Assembly (NCBI GenBank): GCA_000697355.1
Contig: JNEN01000841.1
Location: 1-64,000, forward strand
From: Syncephalastrum monosporum B8922
Lineage: Eukaryota; Mucoromycota; Mucoromycetes; Mucorales; Syncephalastraceae
Length of the DNA stretch: 64,000 nt
Direction of reading: 5' to 3'
This document shows, in pieces, positions 35,466 to 47,168 of the stretch. Position numbers and translations under genes: made by a program. Below the pieces are notes generated by a model. The model saw only the letters and a list, made by a program, of their open reading frames with translations. It was not told where the DNA came from and ran no database searches. Numbering within the stretch: position 1 is the first letter of the stretch; each line of letters begins with the position of its first letter.

Positions 35466-35843
35466 ATAGTGGTTTTGAGAAAAGAAAGTCGAAAGAAAAG
35501 TAGGGCAAAGTCTGTCGAGCAGGACCGTGGGGAAATACTGATGAATGGCAGCTAACCCCGCAGTCCAAAAATGGAAAATTCAGTCACTTCACATTAGCGT
35601 GCCTGGAGAGAAAGAGAGAATCCCCCCCCCAACCTAGAGGGTGGAATCGGTCGGTTTGCTGGCAGTGTCACAAGCAAACAGATTACGAGCGTGCCTTTCA
35701 AGAGGCAAAATTTCACTTGATAGTCTTAATTTGGTACGTGACATAATCGCAAATAATGAATCCGTATTTCAGGTCCCGGGATTCTAATCCACTTCCAATG
35801 CAGCTTTCTCTCTCCATTATCAACGGGACATATCTACAAAAAC
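35466..35843. promoter_or_regulatory. divergent promoter between acetoacetyl-CoA synthetase and alpha/beta hydrolase genes
   Basis: 378 bp between start codons, with a C run at about 35623-35632. The pair being divergent allows shared control, but no specific site is recognised. Confidence 0.4.
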
Positions 35844-36989
35844 ATGCACATAGCGTCCTTGCGGCAGAAGGGGCACATCAATGTGAACCGTGATAAGCAA
35901 GCCGAACCTGTGAACCTCTACTATGAACTGCACGGCGATGGTCCTGAGAAGGTGGTTATGGTGATGGGTAATGTCAACATTGTGCATGGCAGTAGTAGCC
36001 CATGCTCAAAGAATATATATATGTGCCCTTATAGGTCTAAGCACCCCCTGCAGCGCTTGGGATTTCCAGGTTAGTATGTCTCCCCGTCCACGTCGTAGGT
36101 AGCTAATAGATAGACACGATCAGGTTAAATATTTAACAGATACCGGCAAATATACCGTCCTCATTTTTGATAACCGTGGCATGGGCTGGTCCGGTAAGGC
36201 CTTGGATTGTTTTACCAGCTGATCAAGATCATGGCCTGGGAACATGAACGTGAACATCCTAACAAAGTAATTGCTATAGATGCCCCATCTGGACTCTATT
36301 CCACCTCACAAATGGCAGCAGAAGCTCTGATACTCCTTGATGCGCTTGAATTTTTCAACAAGATCCATCTGGTGGGTATCTCGATGGGCGGCATGATATC
36401 GCTCGAAATGGTAGATGCCGCGCCCGACCGATTTGCTTCCCTCACCCTGACGAGTACTACCGCCAAACGCAACATGCCGACCTGGGCCGCGATATCTTCT
36501 CTATCGAAAATCACATTTTTCTATAGCGACCCGCGGGATAAGCTGAATGCCGCAATGGAACTCGTGTACCCCGAAGCATGGCTGGTGCAGAAACCTTCGG
36601 ATGCTGACAAGGCGGGGAAATACAGCACGAACCGCGAGATGGCAATCGCCAATTTTATTGCACATACCCGGCGTTCACGTCTTCAGACTCTGCGTGGCAA
36701 CATTGGCCAGACTGCGGCCTGTTTGCGACACTCGTTCTCGGACGCGCGACTGGCCAAGATCAAGGCAAGCGGTTTGCCGGTGATGGTTGTCACTGGAACA
36801 TGGGATAATCTCGTCCGGCCAACCTATTCGTACCACCTCAAGAAACAGTTGGAGCCGCGATTCGAGCTTTTTGAAGGGAGCGGACATGCTATCCCGGAAG
36901 AGCAGCCTGAGCGATACAATCGAATCCTCGACGAGCATTTCACTCAAGCTGCTGCTGCGTCCGCTTCTAGCAGCACAGCAAAACTGTAG
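35844..36989 (+). CDS. alpha/beta-hydrolase fold protein
   Basis: Four exons: 35844-35967, 36035-36069, 36124-36193 and 36280-36989; 312 aa. Fold markers: a strand ending VVMVMG, then LSTPCSAW (oxyanion-hole side), FDNRGMGWSD, the nucleophile elbow GISMGG (Ser), a cap region rich in helices, the acid in TGTWDNLV, and the catalytic His in EGSGHAIPEEQPE. Close relatives are unannotated fungal hydrolases of the YugF/epoxide-hydrolase-like group, so the substrate is unknown. The C-terminus is Ala/Ser-rich. A 19-bp unit is duplicated across the stop codon (36969-37006). Confidence 0.88.
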
Positions 36990-37205
36990 CAGCACAGCAA
37001 AACTGTAGCCGAGAGGAGTACATATATTATTCACAAGAAAGCCGCGAATAAGACTTGATATCTGTATTATTTTAATTATCTGAAAGAGAACACGAAGGGT
37101 TTGGCAATGTCCAAACTGTCTGCATCTGAAAATATATTGGCACATTGTGGCTGGTGATTTTGGATCTCTCTCTCTCTCTTTCTCTTCCCTTGAGATTTTC
37201 TTACC

Positions 37206-37514
37206 ATGGCCCACTCGAACGTCTGGAACTCGCACCCACGTAAATATGGCAAGGGCTCGCGCCAGTGGTACGCATGCAATTCGATGAAAATTAGCTTCGA
37301 TTGTTGTCAGTGATTCGCGGAATTGATGAATTTCGGTTTTTTGGTCTTACACAGTCGTGTCTGCGCTCACCGCGCCGGTCTGATTCGCAAGTACGGCCTC
37401 AACATCTGCCGTCAGTGCTTCCGTGAGTACGCCAACGACATCGGCTTCCACAAGGTGATTACCCGAATGCAATTGATTGATATGGGTCACTAATTAAGTG
37501 AGTAGCTTCGCTAA
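37206..37514 (+). CDS. RPS29: 40S ribosomal protein uS14 (RPS29)
   Basis: Three exons: 37206-37267, 37355-37454 and 37506-37514; 56 aa, the exact family length. It begins [21 protein letters not shown] and contains the zinc ligands CRVC and CRQC and the motif [16 protein letters not shown]. The last exon is only nine bases (CTT CGC TAA); it is needed because reading through intron 2 gives a wrong tail, while the join gives FHKLR, the family ending. It is part of the 40S head near the mRNA path. The start ATG is followed closely by GCC, a strong context. Confidence 0.95.
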
Positions 37515-37913
37515 ACCCGCCTGGGTCCCCGGAACGAGTTCTGTTATGGAGCGAGTCCATGTCATTTTACAGCAAAGAAAAAAAAGTACAAAAAGACAAT
37601 AAATGGAGCTTTTGCATGCTACATATTGCTTCGGTGTTATTAATCAAGGGGTCGTTTCCTGGAGGTGGGGGTCCAATGAATGCGACAATGGGATTCCAAT
37701 ATTTTTTGTAAGGAGTGTTTGACTGCAAGAAACGAAAGGTCCCCACAGCCATCGTCACCGCACAATAAACCCCCCCCTTCATCATATTAACCCCTCTCTC
37801 TTCCTTTCTTCTTTTGTCGCTGCTCTTGCTCACCTTGTCTCTTTTCCCGTCTCTTTCTCTTCTATCTACTTTCCTGACTGTGTCTCCCTCTCCTTCCCCT
37901 CCCATTCGTTTCC
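37515..37913. other. intergenic with pyrimidine-rich leader
   Basis: 3' flank of RPS29, then a strongly CT-rich run (37785-37905) just before the SHO1 start codon, typical of fungal transcription start regions. A minus-strand frame there is a shadow of this CT tract. Confidence 0.5.
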
Positions 37914-38999
37914 ATGAACTTGAACCTGTCTCACGTAACCGCCAGTCCTCTTATTCTAGCATCGGCCTGTCTTGCTGCGGTAAGCCGTGTGCTTTTTGCA
38001 GTATATCTCACCTTGAATACACCACTGACACTATCCATCTCGTTCGCCCAGATCGGTTGGGTGATTCTGTTTATCGCAGGCTGCGTGGCCGGGCTTCATG
38101 GCGCCAGCTGGTGGATCATTATCTATCAGCTCATGTATATCGTCGGCCTCTACTGTGTCCTCGCCAAGGACACCTTTGCTCATTATCACTATTCGGTACG
38201 CCGCAACTCAGCACAAAAGTAATACAACTGAATCGATCTGCTTGCGTGTAGCTGCTTGCCTTATTAGCGATCAGTATAGCCATGTTGACGCAACTTATTG
38301 AGCTCTTATTGAACCATGGAGACGGTGCCTCCCGTGCAGCCGCTGGTGGTGCTGTTATCATCATCATTATGCAGGTAATATAGTATAACGGGCGCGATGT
38401 CATTATAACTCCAAGGCAATAATGTGCATACTCATTTTTATTGGTACCATAATCTTTATTGCAGTACCTCTGGGTCTTCTTATTCGGCAGCTCTGAGGAC
38501 TCATGGTTCCATCAAGCTCTTTATGGTCTGAGCGCAACCACATCTGCTGCAAGAACGCCTTTTCCCACACAGCAGCGACAGCACAGCACAAAGGAAATGT
38601 CTACCCGCTCGCTCGCGGCACCCTCTGTCGAAGAGCATGTCAGCCAGCCTCCGTCACCTTACAAGCCGGACGGCGACTCTGTCCTCGCCACGCGTGACGA
38701 GGCCATAGCTGCTCATTCGTGTAAAGTTAACTATATTTAAGAAAAGGGCAACATGTCTCTAATTTCTGATTTTTCTAGACCGCGCCAATCCAGAGGATCC
38801 CAATGAATTGTCCTTTGATAAAAATGAAGTGTTGGCGATCTTGGATCGTCGCGGTAACTGGTGGCAAGCAAAGAAAATGGATGGCTCGATTGGTATCGTG
38901 CCCAGCAACTATGTGAGTTATAGCAACGAAACATTATTGAGAGTGGACAATGTGTACTAAACAGAAGCTATCTTTTTCCACATGTAGTTCCCTGCTTGA
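37914..38999 (+). CDS. SHO1: SHO1-type osmosensor with four membrane helices and a C-terminal SH3 domain
   Basis: Five exons: 37914-38195, 38252-38374, 38465-38720, 38779-38912 and 38988-38999; 268 aa. Four hydrophobic helices fill residues about 12-140, followed by a polar linker with PxxP-like and Ser/Thr-rich stretches. The C-terminal SH3 domain contains YRANPEDPNELSFDKNEVL, the WW of GNWWQAKK, and GIVPSNYF. Sho1 sits in the plasma membrane and links osmotic or cell-wall stress to the HOG and filamentation MAP kinase pathways through Pbs2 binding. The last exon encodes only FPA and a stop. Splice phases close at every join. Confidence 0.93.
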
Positions 39000-39429
39000 T
39001 CTCTATTTTCTTGTATGTTATTGAGTATCTTTTCTGTTTCTTTCTATTCTACAAATTACAATATATGCAACTTTATATATCTCATTCAGCTTTTTGTTGT
39101 TATTTTCGCTGTCAAATAAAAAGCGCTAATGCAACCCGTTTTATGTACCGCCCTGTGTTTTGCCCTTAGGAGAACGTGACAAGGTATCTGGGTACGGCTG
39201 CAGATGACGGGGTTGAGGAGACGGGCCTTCTCCTTAGAAACACACGAAGGCGACAGTTATAGTATTATTTCTTTATGAAGCAAAAAAAAAAAAAAAAAAA
39301 CTGCTACATATGGGACTCAGTGACTGGATCACCGTGCCTTTCTTTATGGCTATGACGAGCGGAGTAGAGAAGGAATTAAACTGGAGCAGGAGTGGAATTA
39401 AGTACACAGGAGTAAAGGAAGTAGGGAAG
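39000..39429. other. intergenic between convergent SHO1 and GPI-protein genes
   Basis: AT-rich, with an A run at about 39284-39300; no gene seen. The first part is likely SHO1 3' UTR (AATAAA near 39116). Confidence 0.5.
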
Positions 39430-40201
39430 TTACTGTATCAACGCGATAGCAGCCATAGCGGCGCCTAGGGCAACAGCCGAGAGCTCAGGTAGGAGGTTGC
39501 CGGCCGCGTTCGTGGGAGAAGCCGCGGGCATGCTGCTCATCACGGACGAGGGCATAGGCGAGCTAAACATGGACGAGTCTAATAATATATAAAAAAGCGA
39601 GATAAATTAGATCCTACATTTCCACGATTCAGTAGACTTACAGCTGGGCAATAGCGACGACGAATACACAAAGCTAGATGAGGATGGGAGCTGGCTGCTG
39701 AAGCTGGAAGGCAGGGGGCTACTGGCTGACGCCAGGGAGGACACGCCCGAAGAGGATGCAGAAGCCGAAGCACTGCTGCTAATAGACTCGGTGGCCGAAG
39801 CGGACAGGGAGGAGGCGTCGCTGCTAGCAGAAGAAGCCGCCGAAGAGGCAGTCTCAGACGAAGCAGACGAGGCAGACTCAGACGACGCTGATTTGGTAGC
39901 AGACGCGGTGGCGGATGCAGCGCTTTCCGAACTGCTCTCCTTGCTGGCACCGGGCCAGTGCTTCGTGATACAGCCCGAGTAGCAATCATCACTGCTACAG
40001 TTAGACAGGCAGCTGTGGGTGCTTCCAACTATAAAACAAAGAAAGTGTCGGTTGATCTATTCTTCAACAGGTTTTGCCATGACACTTACCGCAGTCCTCG
40101 AGACAGTTTTGATCAGAGATATTGCAGTTGCACTGCGCATCAGCACGACCAGCCATAGCAAGGACAAGGGAGGTAGCGGCGAGGAGACCAAAGAACTTCA
40201 T
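39430..40201 (-). CDS. GPI-anchored Ser/Ala-rich cell-surface protein with N-terminal CxxxC repeats
   Basis: Three exons: 40201-40090, 40028-39642 and 39578-39430; 215 aa. A signal peptide (MKFFGLLAATSLVLAMAGRADA) is followed by about 45 residues with at least nine cysteines, most in CxxxC pairs (CLEDC, CLSNC, CYSGC). Then comes a Ser/Ala-rich tract of about 110 residues, probably O-glycosylated, and a C-terminal GPI signal (small residues near NAAGN, then a hydrophobic tail ending LIQ). This is the plan of fungal wall proteins. The cysteine block is not the eight-Cys CFEM pattern; I do not recognise it. TTTAAG-type element near 40296-40303 upstream. The Ser-rich region gives deceptive open frames on the other strand. 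Confidence 0.82.
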
Positions 40202-41218
40202 GAGAAAAGTATGTAGGAGATTGAGTGAGTGAAAGATGAAAGTGGAGTAGAGTAAAAGAAGACGAAATACCAAAGAATTGGAGTTGTGGTCAAACTTAAA
40301 TAGGATCCTGGCATTTGTTTACCATGGTGCCGGATGCAAGGTCTCCAGCATTACTCCTATGAGACACCTTACTCGGGCCTACCACCCAGCGGAGGGAAAA
40401 AGAAAAGTTGAAGGGACAGGGCCGCCTTTGACTTACCCCTACATCTCGGCGGCAACAAGGTACGCACACACACTAAGAATACAGTATAATCAAAACCTTT
40501 GGTGTGCCATGCTTTTCTTTCTTTTTTTTTTTTCTTTCATCCTCCCTGCCGGCTTCGGGGTACAGCAGTATCTTGCTCCTCCTATTACGCTTGAGTACCC
40601 TTGTACATATTGTTTTTTTCTTTACTTTTTTTTATTTTGATTTTTTCATGTACATGCGCGCGTAGCAGCGTGCGTCCCCTAGGATCAGGGAACCCGGGGT
40701 CGAGACTACATCAAGTATAATCTGCTGCTAGTATCGCTTTCATGCGTTGCTGTGCTGTGTATGATGGAAAGCTGTCAGCTTCTTCGGACAGATTTATGTC
40801 GCATGCAAGATGCCGATCGCCGTCATACTACGCAATATTCGCGCGTGTGTGAACGTCGTCAAGTGTATGTGCCTTGCAGTGCTTTGCTTGTCCGTGTGCG
40901 AGCGGTAAGACAGACTCATACTGTACACAAACAAATGGTGCAGACTGCCGAAAGAAAACGATCGACTTATGGCGACGTCTGATTGGCTGCAGAAAAAACG
41001 AAAAGGAAAAAAAATCACATCTCTGATCATGATCCCCGTTCTCTCTGTCTCTCTCATTCTCACACACAAATACAAAGAGCGCCTCCTTTCTCCGGGGTTG
41101 CATTGCATTGCCCTTTTCTTTCTTTTTCTCTTTCTGTTATTTATCCCGAAGGAAAAAGGAAGAAGCGAAGGGGAAGGGAAACACGACCTATAGAGCACAA
41201 TCAATAACGGAAATAACC
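40202..41218. other. intergenic, pyrimidine-rich, nothing recognised
   Basis: Between the GPI-protein gene and the YdcZ-like gene, a kilobase with T/C-rich tracts (40510-40540 and 41105-41150) and no convincing coding frame. The last part is the leader of the next gene. Confidence 0.5.
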
Positions 41219-41954
41219 ATGGCGACCGATCTGCTGAGCAATATCGTCTTTTCTGGTTTCTTAATTATTGTGGGCGGTTTCTGTCTCGCGCTGCAAGCAG
41301 GTACGCTTTCCTGCTGCACCTGTTTGTTTGTCTTCTCTTGTTCACGTTTGATATCGATGCCTGTGTTAAAAAAATACCAGGCGTTAATTCCGCGCTTGCA
41401 CGTTACGGTGGTCGAACATTTGCGCCGTGTATATCGTTCGGCACCGGTTTGGTTTGTTGCATTGTTTTCTTCGCCATCGATGTCACGGCACTGCATACCC
41501 ATCTGCCCGACGCTCGGCTGAAAGGTACGGTCTATTGCTCAGTGGTCAATACAAAACAAAAGGCCTCTCATACGCGCTGCCCTACTTTTTTCCTTCTATT
41601 CAGATGCACCAGGATATGCCTGGATCGGTATGCTGTAGAGCGTTTGTACGAGTGTTTTACTTAGTTGAGATCTAGGTGGATTCCTGGGTGCATTCTATGT
41701 CTTTACGAATCTCGTTGCCATTCCACGACTGGGCGCTGCCACCTCTTTGAGCATTTTCGTGTGCGCGCAGGTAGGTCTAAAATTCACTCCGCAATTGCAG
41801 TAGAATCTGACAGGAGTCGTGCGTATAGGTGATTATGGCATGCGTCATTGATCATACTGGACTGGTTGGGGTGGAAGAACGAGTGTATTCGAAATGGCGT
41901 ATCTTGGCCTCGTTCGGTCTGATTTTCTCCGTCATGGTGATAGCTCGTTACTAG
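41219..41954 (+). CDS. YdcZ/DUF606-family (DMT superfamily) membrane protein
   Basis: Five exons: 41219-41300, 41381-41524, 41604-41627, 41676-41770 and 41829-41954; 156 aa. Five hydrophobic helices can be drawn. The family signature is the conserved start of helix two, GVNSALARYGG, and the later LGAFYVFTNLVAIPRLGAATSLSIFVCAQ and a final helix. YdcZ proteins are short relatives of drug/metabolite transporters in bacteria and fungi whose substrate is unknown. The 24-nt exon 3 encodes only about eight residues but is needed to keep frame. Confidence 0.85.
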
Positions 41955-42155
41955 CTAGTTTCGTTTCGTTTTAGCATCTTAGATATCCGATCTCATTTTA
42001 AATTTGCATGATGATCAACCCATAGATAGATGGCCCTATCCCTTGTACAAATAGGAAATATAATTCTTGCAATATCTTATCTGATTGTACAAAGTAAAGA
42101 GAAGAAATGGACAGAAACGAGAGGAATAACGGCAGTAAAAGTAGAAGGCAGAATG

Positions 42156-43754
42156 CTACGGGTGAGGCCCTCCCAGTCCCATACCAGCGATGCGTTTGTG
42201 CTTCGATTGCTGCAGTTCAATGATACGTAATGGCGGAGGCGAAGGTAGTGGTGTCTGATACACGTTGGACTGTTTGATTGTGAGAGTATTCCGTTTGAGA
42301 AGTTTCGAGTAATCTACAGATTCGAACGAGATTGGCTACTTGTATCAAGACGACAAGACCACTTACGTAGACCGCATGCATTACAGAGGGTTCTAGCGCC
42401 ATCTGGACCTCGGCGCCATTCAGGAGTATCCGTCGTGTTGCAAGAGTGACATTTTTGTCCGACACTAAATAATCTGGATGTTAGCAATGGCGTCATAGAA
42501 GAATTGACCCACAATAAGGTAATGACTACACAAATACTTGCGTTGTTTTTTTCTATAAAGGAAAAAGAAAAGAAAAGAAGAAAAAAAGAGAGGATCAGCA
42601 TTGAGCTTAAAATAGCATCGATGGGATGCTTACAGTTCGTCGCCTGTAACTCGTTTGCACGCTGTCGGATTCACCTAGATTACGTGCACGGCGGATCATC
42701 ACGTTCTCCGGTGAAATGGAAGAAGAATCATCGTTATACTATGGAAAAAGACAAGCAATGAGTGAATGGAGTTGCAGGAAAGAGAATGAAGCGGAGTTGC
42801 TTGTGTTGTGTACCTCCTCAACGGCGGAATGCCTCCGTTTGGCACCATGGGTTAAGGTGGTAAGTAAGTTTCGCGCTTGGCGTGAGAGGTCTTCGAGGGC
42901 GGCCTCGCAAGCGCCCGGGTTTTCCTGATGCCAGCGCCGGCGAAAATGGTCCAAATCTTCGCACAAAGATGCGCACAGATCGATAGAGGGGTGTTGGGCA
43001 TAGTCGGTCTGTGCACTGGAGGAGAGCGCACGATCGGAACCAGGGGAATGCAGAGGCGATCGTTGGCTGTGAGGGTCGTGAGATTTGGGAGGGTGTACGG
43101 GCGTGCTGTCGGGTCGATGTAAGGTAGTCGCTGTGCTTGGTGCAGTTGCTATGGTTGGTGCCGGCGGAGGGGGGGGGGGGGGTGGTGGCGTTATTAGGGC
43201 AGAAAGACTGGACGGGCGACGATGGACATGGTGGAAGGTGGGCGTCAGTGAAGGAAGGGAAGGCGGAGGCGGAGGAGGAGAGCTTGCTGTTGCTGGTGAC
43301 GGTGGTGGTGGTGAAGATTGCGATGGAGGTGGTGGAGGTTGCTGTGAATTGCTGCATGCCGTGGTTGAGAGCGGTCGTGCTGGTTGTAATGGTGGTTGTG
43401 AATGCGGTTGTGCTGATTGTAAAGGCGAGGGAGAGGTGAATTCGTCAAACTGGAAAGTGTCTCTTAAAGAGGGCAAGGCCAGCCCGTCTCGTCTATAGGA
43501 ACCCATAAGTTAAGTTGTCAGAGTACGAAAGAAAAAGAGAGAATGCCTTGTTGGATTCCCCCTTTTCTAGCGAAAGGGTCATCTCCTCCCTTCCCGAGTA
43601 TGATATCAACTTACAGAGGCTCCCGTCCGTGGAGCGGATTGCCTTTTGCTCGACCCTCACCGGAGCCCTCAGATGAGGATTGCAACAAATGAGCAACATC
43701 CATGTTGGAGCGACTATTTTTAGGTGAGACAGCATTAGGAAGGCTGTTGCTCAT
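42156..43754 (-). CDS. NsdD-like GATA transcription factor, single C-terminal finger
   Basis: Exons: 43754-43615, 43492-42814, 42738-42675, 42643-42634, 42464-42367 and 42313-42156, giving 382 aa with closing phase. A polar N-terminus is followed by a long Pro-rich region (runs of 6-11 Pro), a Leu-rich helical segment about [20 protein letters not shown], and near the C-terminus one GATA finger: [23 protein letters not shown], then a basic KLLKR tail. The single finger with EWRRGPDG matches the NsdD/SUB-1 and WC-2 class, regulators of development in fungi. The 10-nt exon and the 31-nt intron at 42644-42674 are doubtful; that junction is unresolved, though the finger and the other exons are clear. 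Upstream on the same strand is the YME1 gene. Confidence 0.8.
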
Positions 43755-44010
43755 GGCCGGCTGTTTGTGTGTGTGTAGAATATGATAAAATATGTGGAAG
43801 ACTGACAGATTGGAAACCGTCCTTTTTTTTTTTCTAAATCTCGATTGGTTAAACAATAAAAAATATGAGCAAGAGCTTCACTCGCAATTTCTGTGATAGC
43901 AGAAGATATAGCCCCTTTCCCTTTCACTCTGTTTCATACACTTGTATAACATATGTAGACAGAATGGGCGCCGCGTATTACATTTGTGCTCTTTTTGTTA
44001 TTTTGCTTTT

Positions 44011-46563
44011 CTACCGTGCGATGGGTTTACCTGCTAGCACGTCTACGATCTCTTGGTAGGTCAATGTCTCATATTCTATCAAGGCTTTGGCCAAGAGGTC
44101 CAATTCCTCACGGTGTGTCGTCAATATTTCGGTCGCTCTTCGCTCCGATTCTTCCACGAGATGTTTGATCTCATTCTCGATCGCTTGTCGTGTCTGAGTG
44201 CTCAGCAGCTGCATATCTTCGTCGTCATGGCTGATTGGGCCTATTTTGTCGCTCATTCCATAGTAGCGCACCATCTTCTTGGCTACATCTGTTGCCTTTG
44301 AGATATCCGAGTGCGCTCCGCTCGTTACATTATCTTCGCCAAAAATCATCTCCTCTGCGACTCGTCCGCCCATACACACATCGATCATGGCCGTGAATTC
44401 CCGCTTCGTGAACGAATCCTGGAAATGCAGATGTTAATAACGGGACGTTGATCTCGGTTGTCTCGTCTCCAACCTTATCCATTTCCGGAAGCTGGATTGT
44501 TACGCCAAGGGCTGATCCTCGAGGCATGATGGTCGCCTTATGTAAAGGCATCGCACCCGGGGTATAGTAGGCTACCAGAGCGTGGCCGCCTTCGTGGTAT
44601 GCAGTGACCCGCTTGCTTTCTTCTGTGATCACTGCCGACCGGCGCTCGGCTCCCATGAGGATTTTATCTTTGGCAAATTCCATGTGTCGCAGCATCACCT
44701 CGCGGCATCCTTCGCGACTGGCCTTGACCGCAGCCTGATTCACCAGGTTGGCTAAGTCGGCGCCACTAAATCCAGGTGTCCCGCGCGCGATCGAACTGAC
44801 ATCTACGTCATTTTCGAACTGGATGTTTTTCATATGATGCTTGAGGATCTGAATCCGGCCGCGCACGTCGGGCAGAGGAACGTTCACGTGTCGATCAAAG
44901 CGGCCAGGGCGAACCAGCGCCTTGTCTAAGAGTTCGGGGAAGTTCGTCGCCGCAATAAAGATTACGCCCTCTGTCTGTGAGAAACCGTCCAGATCGACCA
45001 AAAGCTGATTCAGGGTTTGCTTCATGTAGGATTGGTCCTTGGGATTGCGCTTAGACCCGATCGCATCGATTTCGTCAATAAATACGATGCTAGGCGCCTT
45101 GGATCTTGCAGCAGCTGCGCAGTAAAGAATAAATACTGATGCACACAGAATTGCACTCGGGAAGGCGCTTACCAAAAAGCTCGCGCACACGACGGGCGCC
45201 AACGCCAACGTACATTTCGTCAAATTCACTGCCACTCATAAAGAAGAAGGGTACGTCCGCTTCACCTGCCACAGCTCGTGCAAGCATCGTTTTGCCAGTG
45301 CCGGGAGGTCCAGTAAGTAACACGCCTTTGGGGAGCTTGCCACCGAGTTCAGTAAACTTTTGTGGATTCTTCAAAAACTGGACTAGCTCCTCGAGTTCCT
45401 GTTTGGCCTCATCCACACCCTGAACGTCCTCGAATCGGACGACTTGCTGGTTGCTGGGTTCGTATTCAACCTGGGAGGAAGCGGTCTTGAGGAGGCCCGA
45501 GTTCTCCAATGCGAGTGACAGGAACGTCAATATACAGAAGGCGTAGGTCAGCGTGATGCCGACCCATCGTAGGGCACGAAGGAACATGTACTTGCGACCT
45601 GTATAGGAGTCAGCATTACCCGAAGAAGGGTCTCTTCTATTTTACCTTGTTCGACGATAACATAAACCGGACTGTTTTTGGTACCTGCACCGGCTCCAAT
45701 GGAAATACCCTCTGCCGAGGCAGCCCCATTGCGACCCGAGGCAACGAGCTGCTGTAGGACTTCCTTCGGGAGAATCTTCCTGTCCGCCTCGGCTCCTGCG
45801 AGTTTGCTAGCAGATGCTTCAGCCGACTGCTCGAGCTTTTGCATGATGCGAGGCAAGATGAATTCAGCCTGGCCAGTCTTCGCCAAAGCAGCAATATAAT
45901 GATGCCAGCATTCCTCGTCGTGACTAAAGTTTCCTCGCTCAAAACGTGCAATTACAGCCTGGGGGTTCCTCGTCCGCATATACTCCTATTCGTTATTCCT
46001 TGTGAGTGCTAGCTGCTTAACGGAAGGCGGCTCTTTGTCTTACCTTGTACAAGGCAGCTTGGCGTCTAGGATCACCTGCAAAAGCATTGGCTTCCTGCTC
46101 CAGCTTTGAAATACGTCTGTGATTCATGAATCGAAACGATCGCGCAAATGATGCATTTTGCGGTGAAGAGGAGAAGGAGCGATTGCCCAACAGGCGTGAG
46201 GATTGGGTGACGATCGAAGGACGATGCTGGAGAATGCGGCTAGCGTTGGTTGCTGTGCGATCCAAGTCGATCCGACGAAGTTGCTAAGAGATAGCAGAGG
46301 TAAGAGCATGCCGGGTTAGATGGATAGACGTACATGTGCCTGACGACCCTGTGTAAAAAGGTGTCTCGAGGCAGAAGGACCTGTGCGAGCGTGAGCGGGG
46401 ATGCGTGTCGATGAAGATGCGACGTGTTGCAGAAAAGCGGATGCCTCAGCGGCTACCACGGCGAGCTACGGCAAGACACGGTTTAAGATAAGAGATGGGC
46501 TATCAAAGACGGGTTGACTGTAGTTACTTGTTGAGAAAAGGACACTGCGCCATGCGGACTCAT
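44011..46563 (-). CDS. YME1: YME1-type mitochondrial i-AAA metalloprotease
   Basis: Seven exons: 46563-46528, 46465-46334, 46283-46044, 45985-45646, 45598-45173, 45114-44474 and 44418-44011; 740 aa. The basic, Ser/Arg-rich N-terminus is a mitochondrial presequence. Residues from about 110 carry the i-AAA N-domain ([15 protein letters not shown]). One transmembrane helix ([18 protein letters not shown]) precedes the AAA module with Walker A GPPGTGKT, Walker [14 protein letters not shown], the second region of homology (RPGRFDRHV), then the protease HEGGH zinc site. Yme1 faces the intermembrane space and degrades inner-membrane proteins. The 5' exons rest on splice signals and phase; the later ones are certain. 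Confidence 0.94.
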
Positions 46564-47168
46564 TGAACGAATAGACTCGGAGTGTTGTCCCTATCAGAAC
46601 TGAAGGGTGCCGGTGAGCCTGGAGCAAGTGGCGTGACTTAGGTTCGGACTTTCAACTCTTGAATCAGCCGGCTTCTCCCTTCTCCCTCGCGCGGTAGACG
46701 CGCTGTTGTGACACCGTACATCCAACCTGCATAACATATACGTAACCTGCTAAAGAATGATAATTATGCAATTGAAATGCATCATCTTTAAAGCCTCCCA
46801 GCCACCCATTAATGCTCCTCCTTTGTAGTTCTTATATAATCACGCGTCGCATGACGTGTGCAAGCGAAAAGACCACATATATTGAAACTAACGAAACATT
46901 CGTGTTTCTACTCGAGGACCCTTGTGTAGATTGCGTTTTTCAATGCACAGAAGTTGGCCTACTGCAATGATATAATCTTCCTGAGCATTAAGACTGCGCG
47001 GTACATCACATCATCGATCCCATTTGAGAGTCCGAAGCCAGTAGCGAACGCACGGGCTTTGCGATCATGATGAAATCATCACAACAAAATATATATAGAC
47101 CCCATGCTCTGAATACGGTCAATAATTCAAGTTTTTCCCTGCATTCACACATACATTATAACACAACC
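46564..47168. promoter_or_regulatory. divergent promoter between YME1 and the LEA-like gene
   Basis: 600 bp between start codons. A TATA-like stretch aaatatatatag lies at about 47086-47097, about 75 bp before the plus-strand ATG at 47169. Nothing else is recognised. Confidence 0.5.

Noticed and set aside
37814..38251. Frame beginning in the CT-rich leader of SHO1
   Set aside because: It arises from the pyrimidine tract and runs out of frame with the four membrane helices.
39579..40028. Leu/Arg/Pro-rich minus-strand frame of 149 codons
   Set aside because: It overlaps the Ser/Ala stalk of the GPI protein in the wrong frame; the spliced frame has signal peptide and GPI signal, so this one is a shadow.
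43085..43498. Long plus-strand frames rich in Gly/Val opposite the NsdD-like gene
   Set aside because: They are the antisense of the proline-rich region of the GATA factor, a composition shadow.
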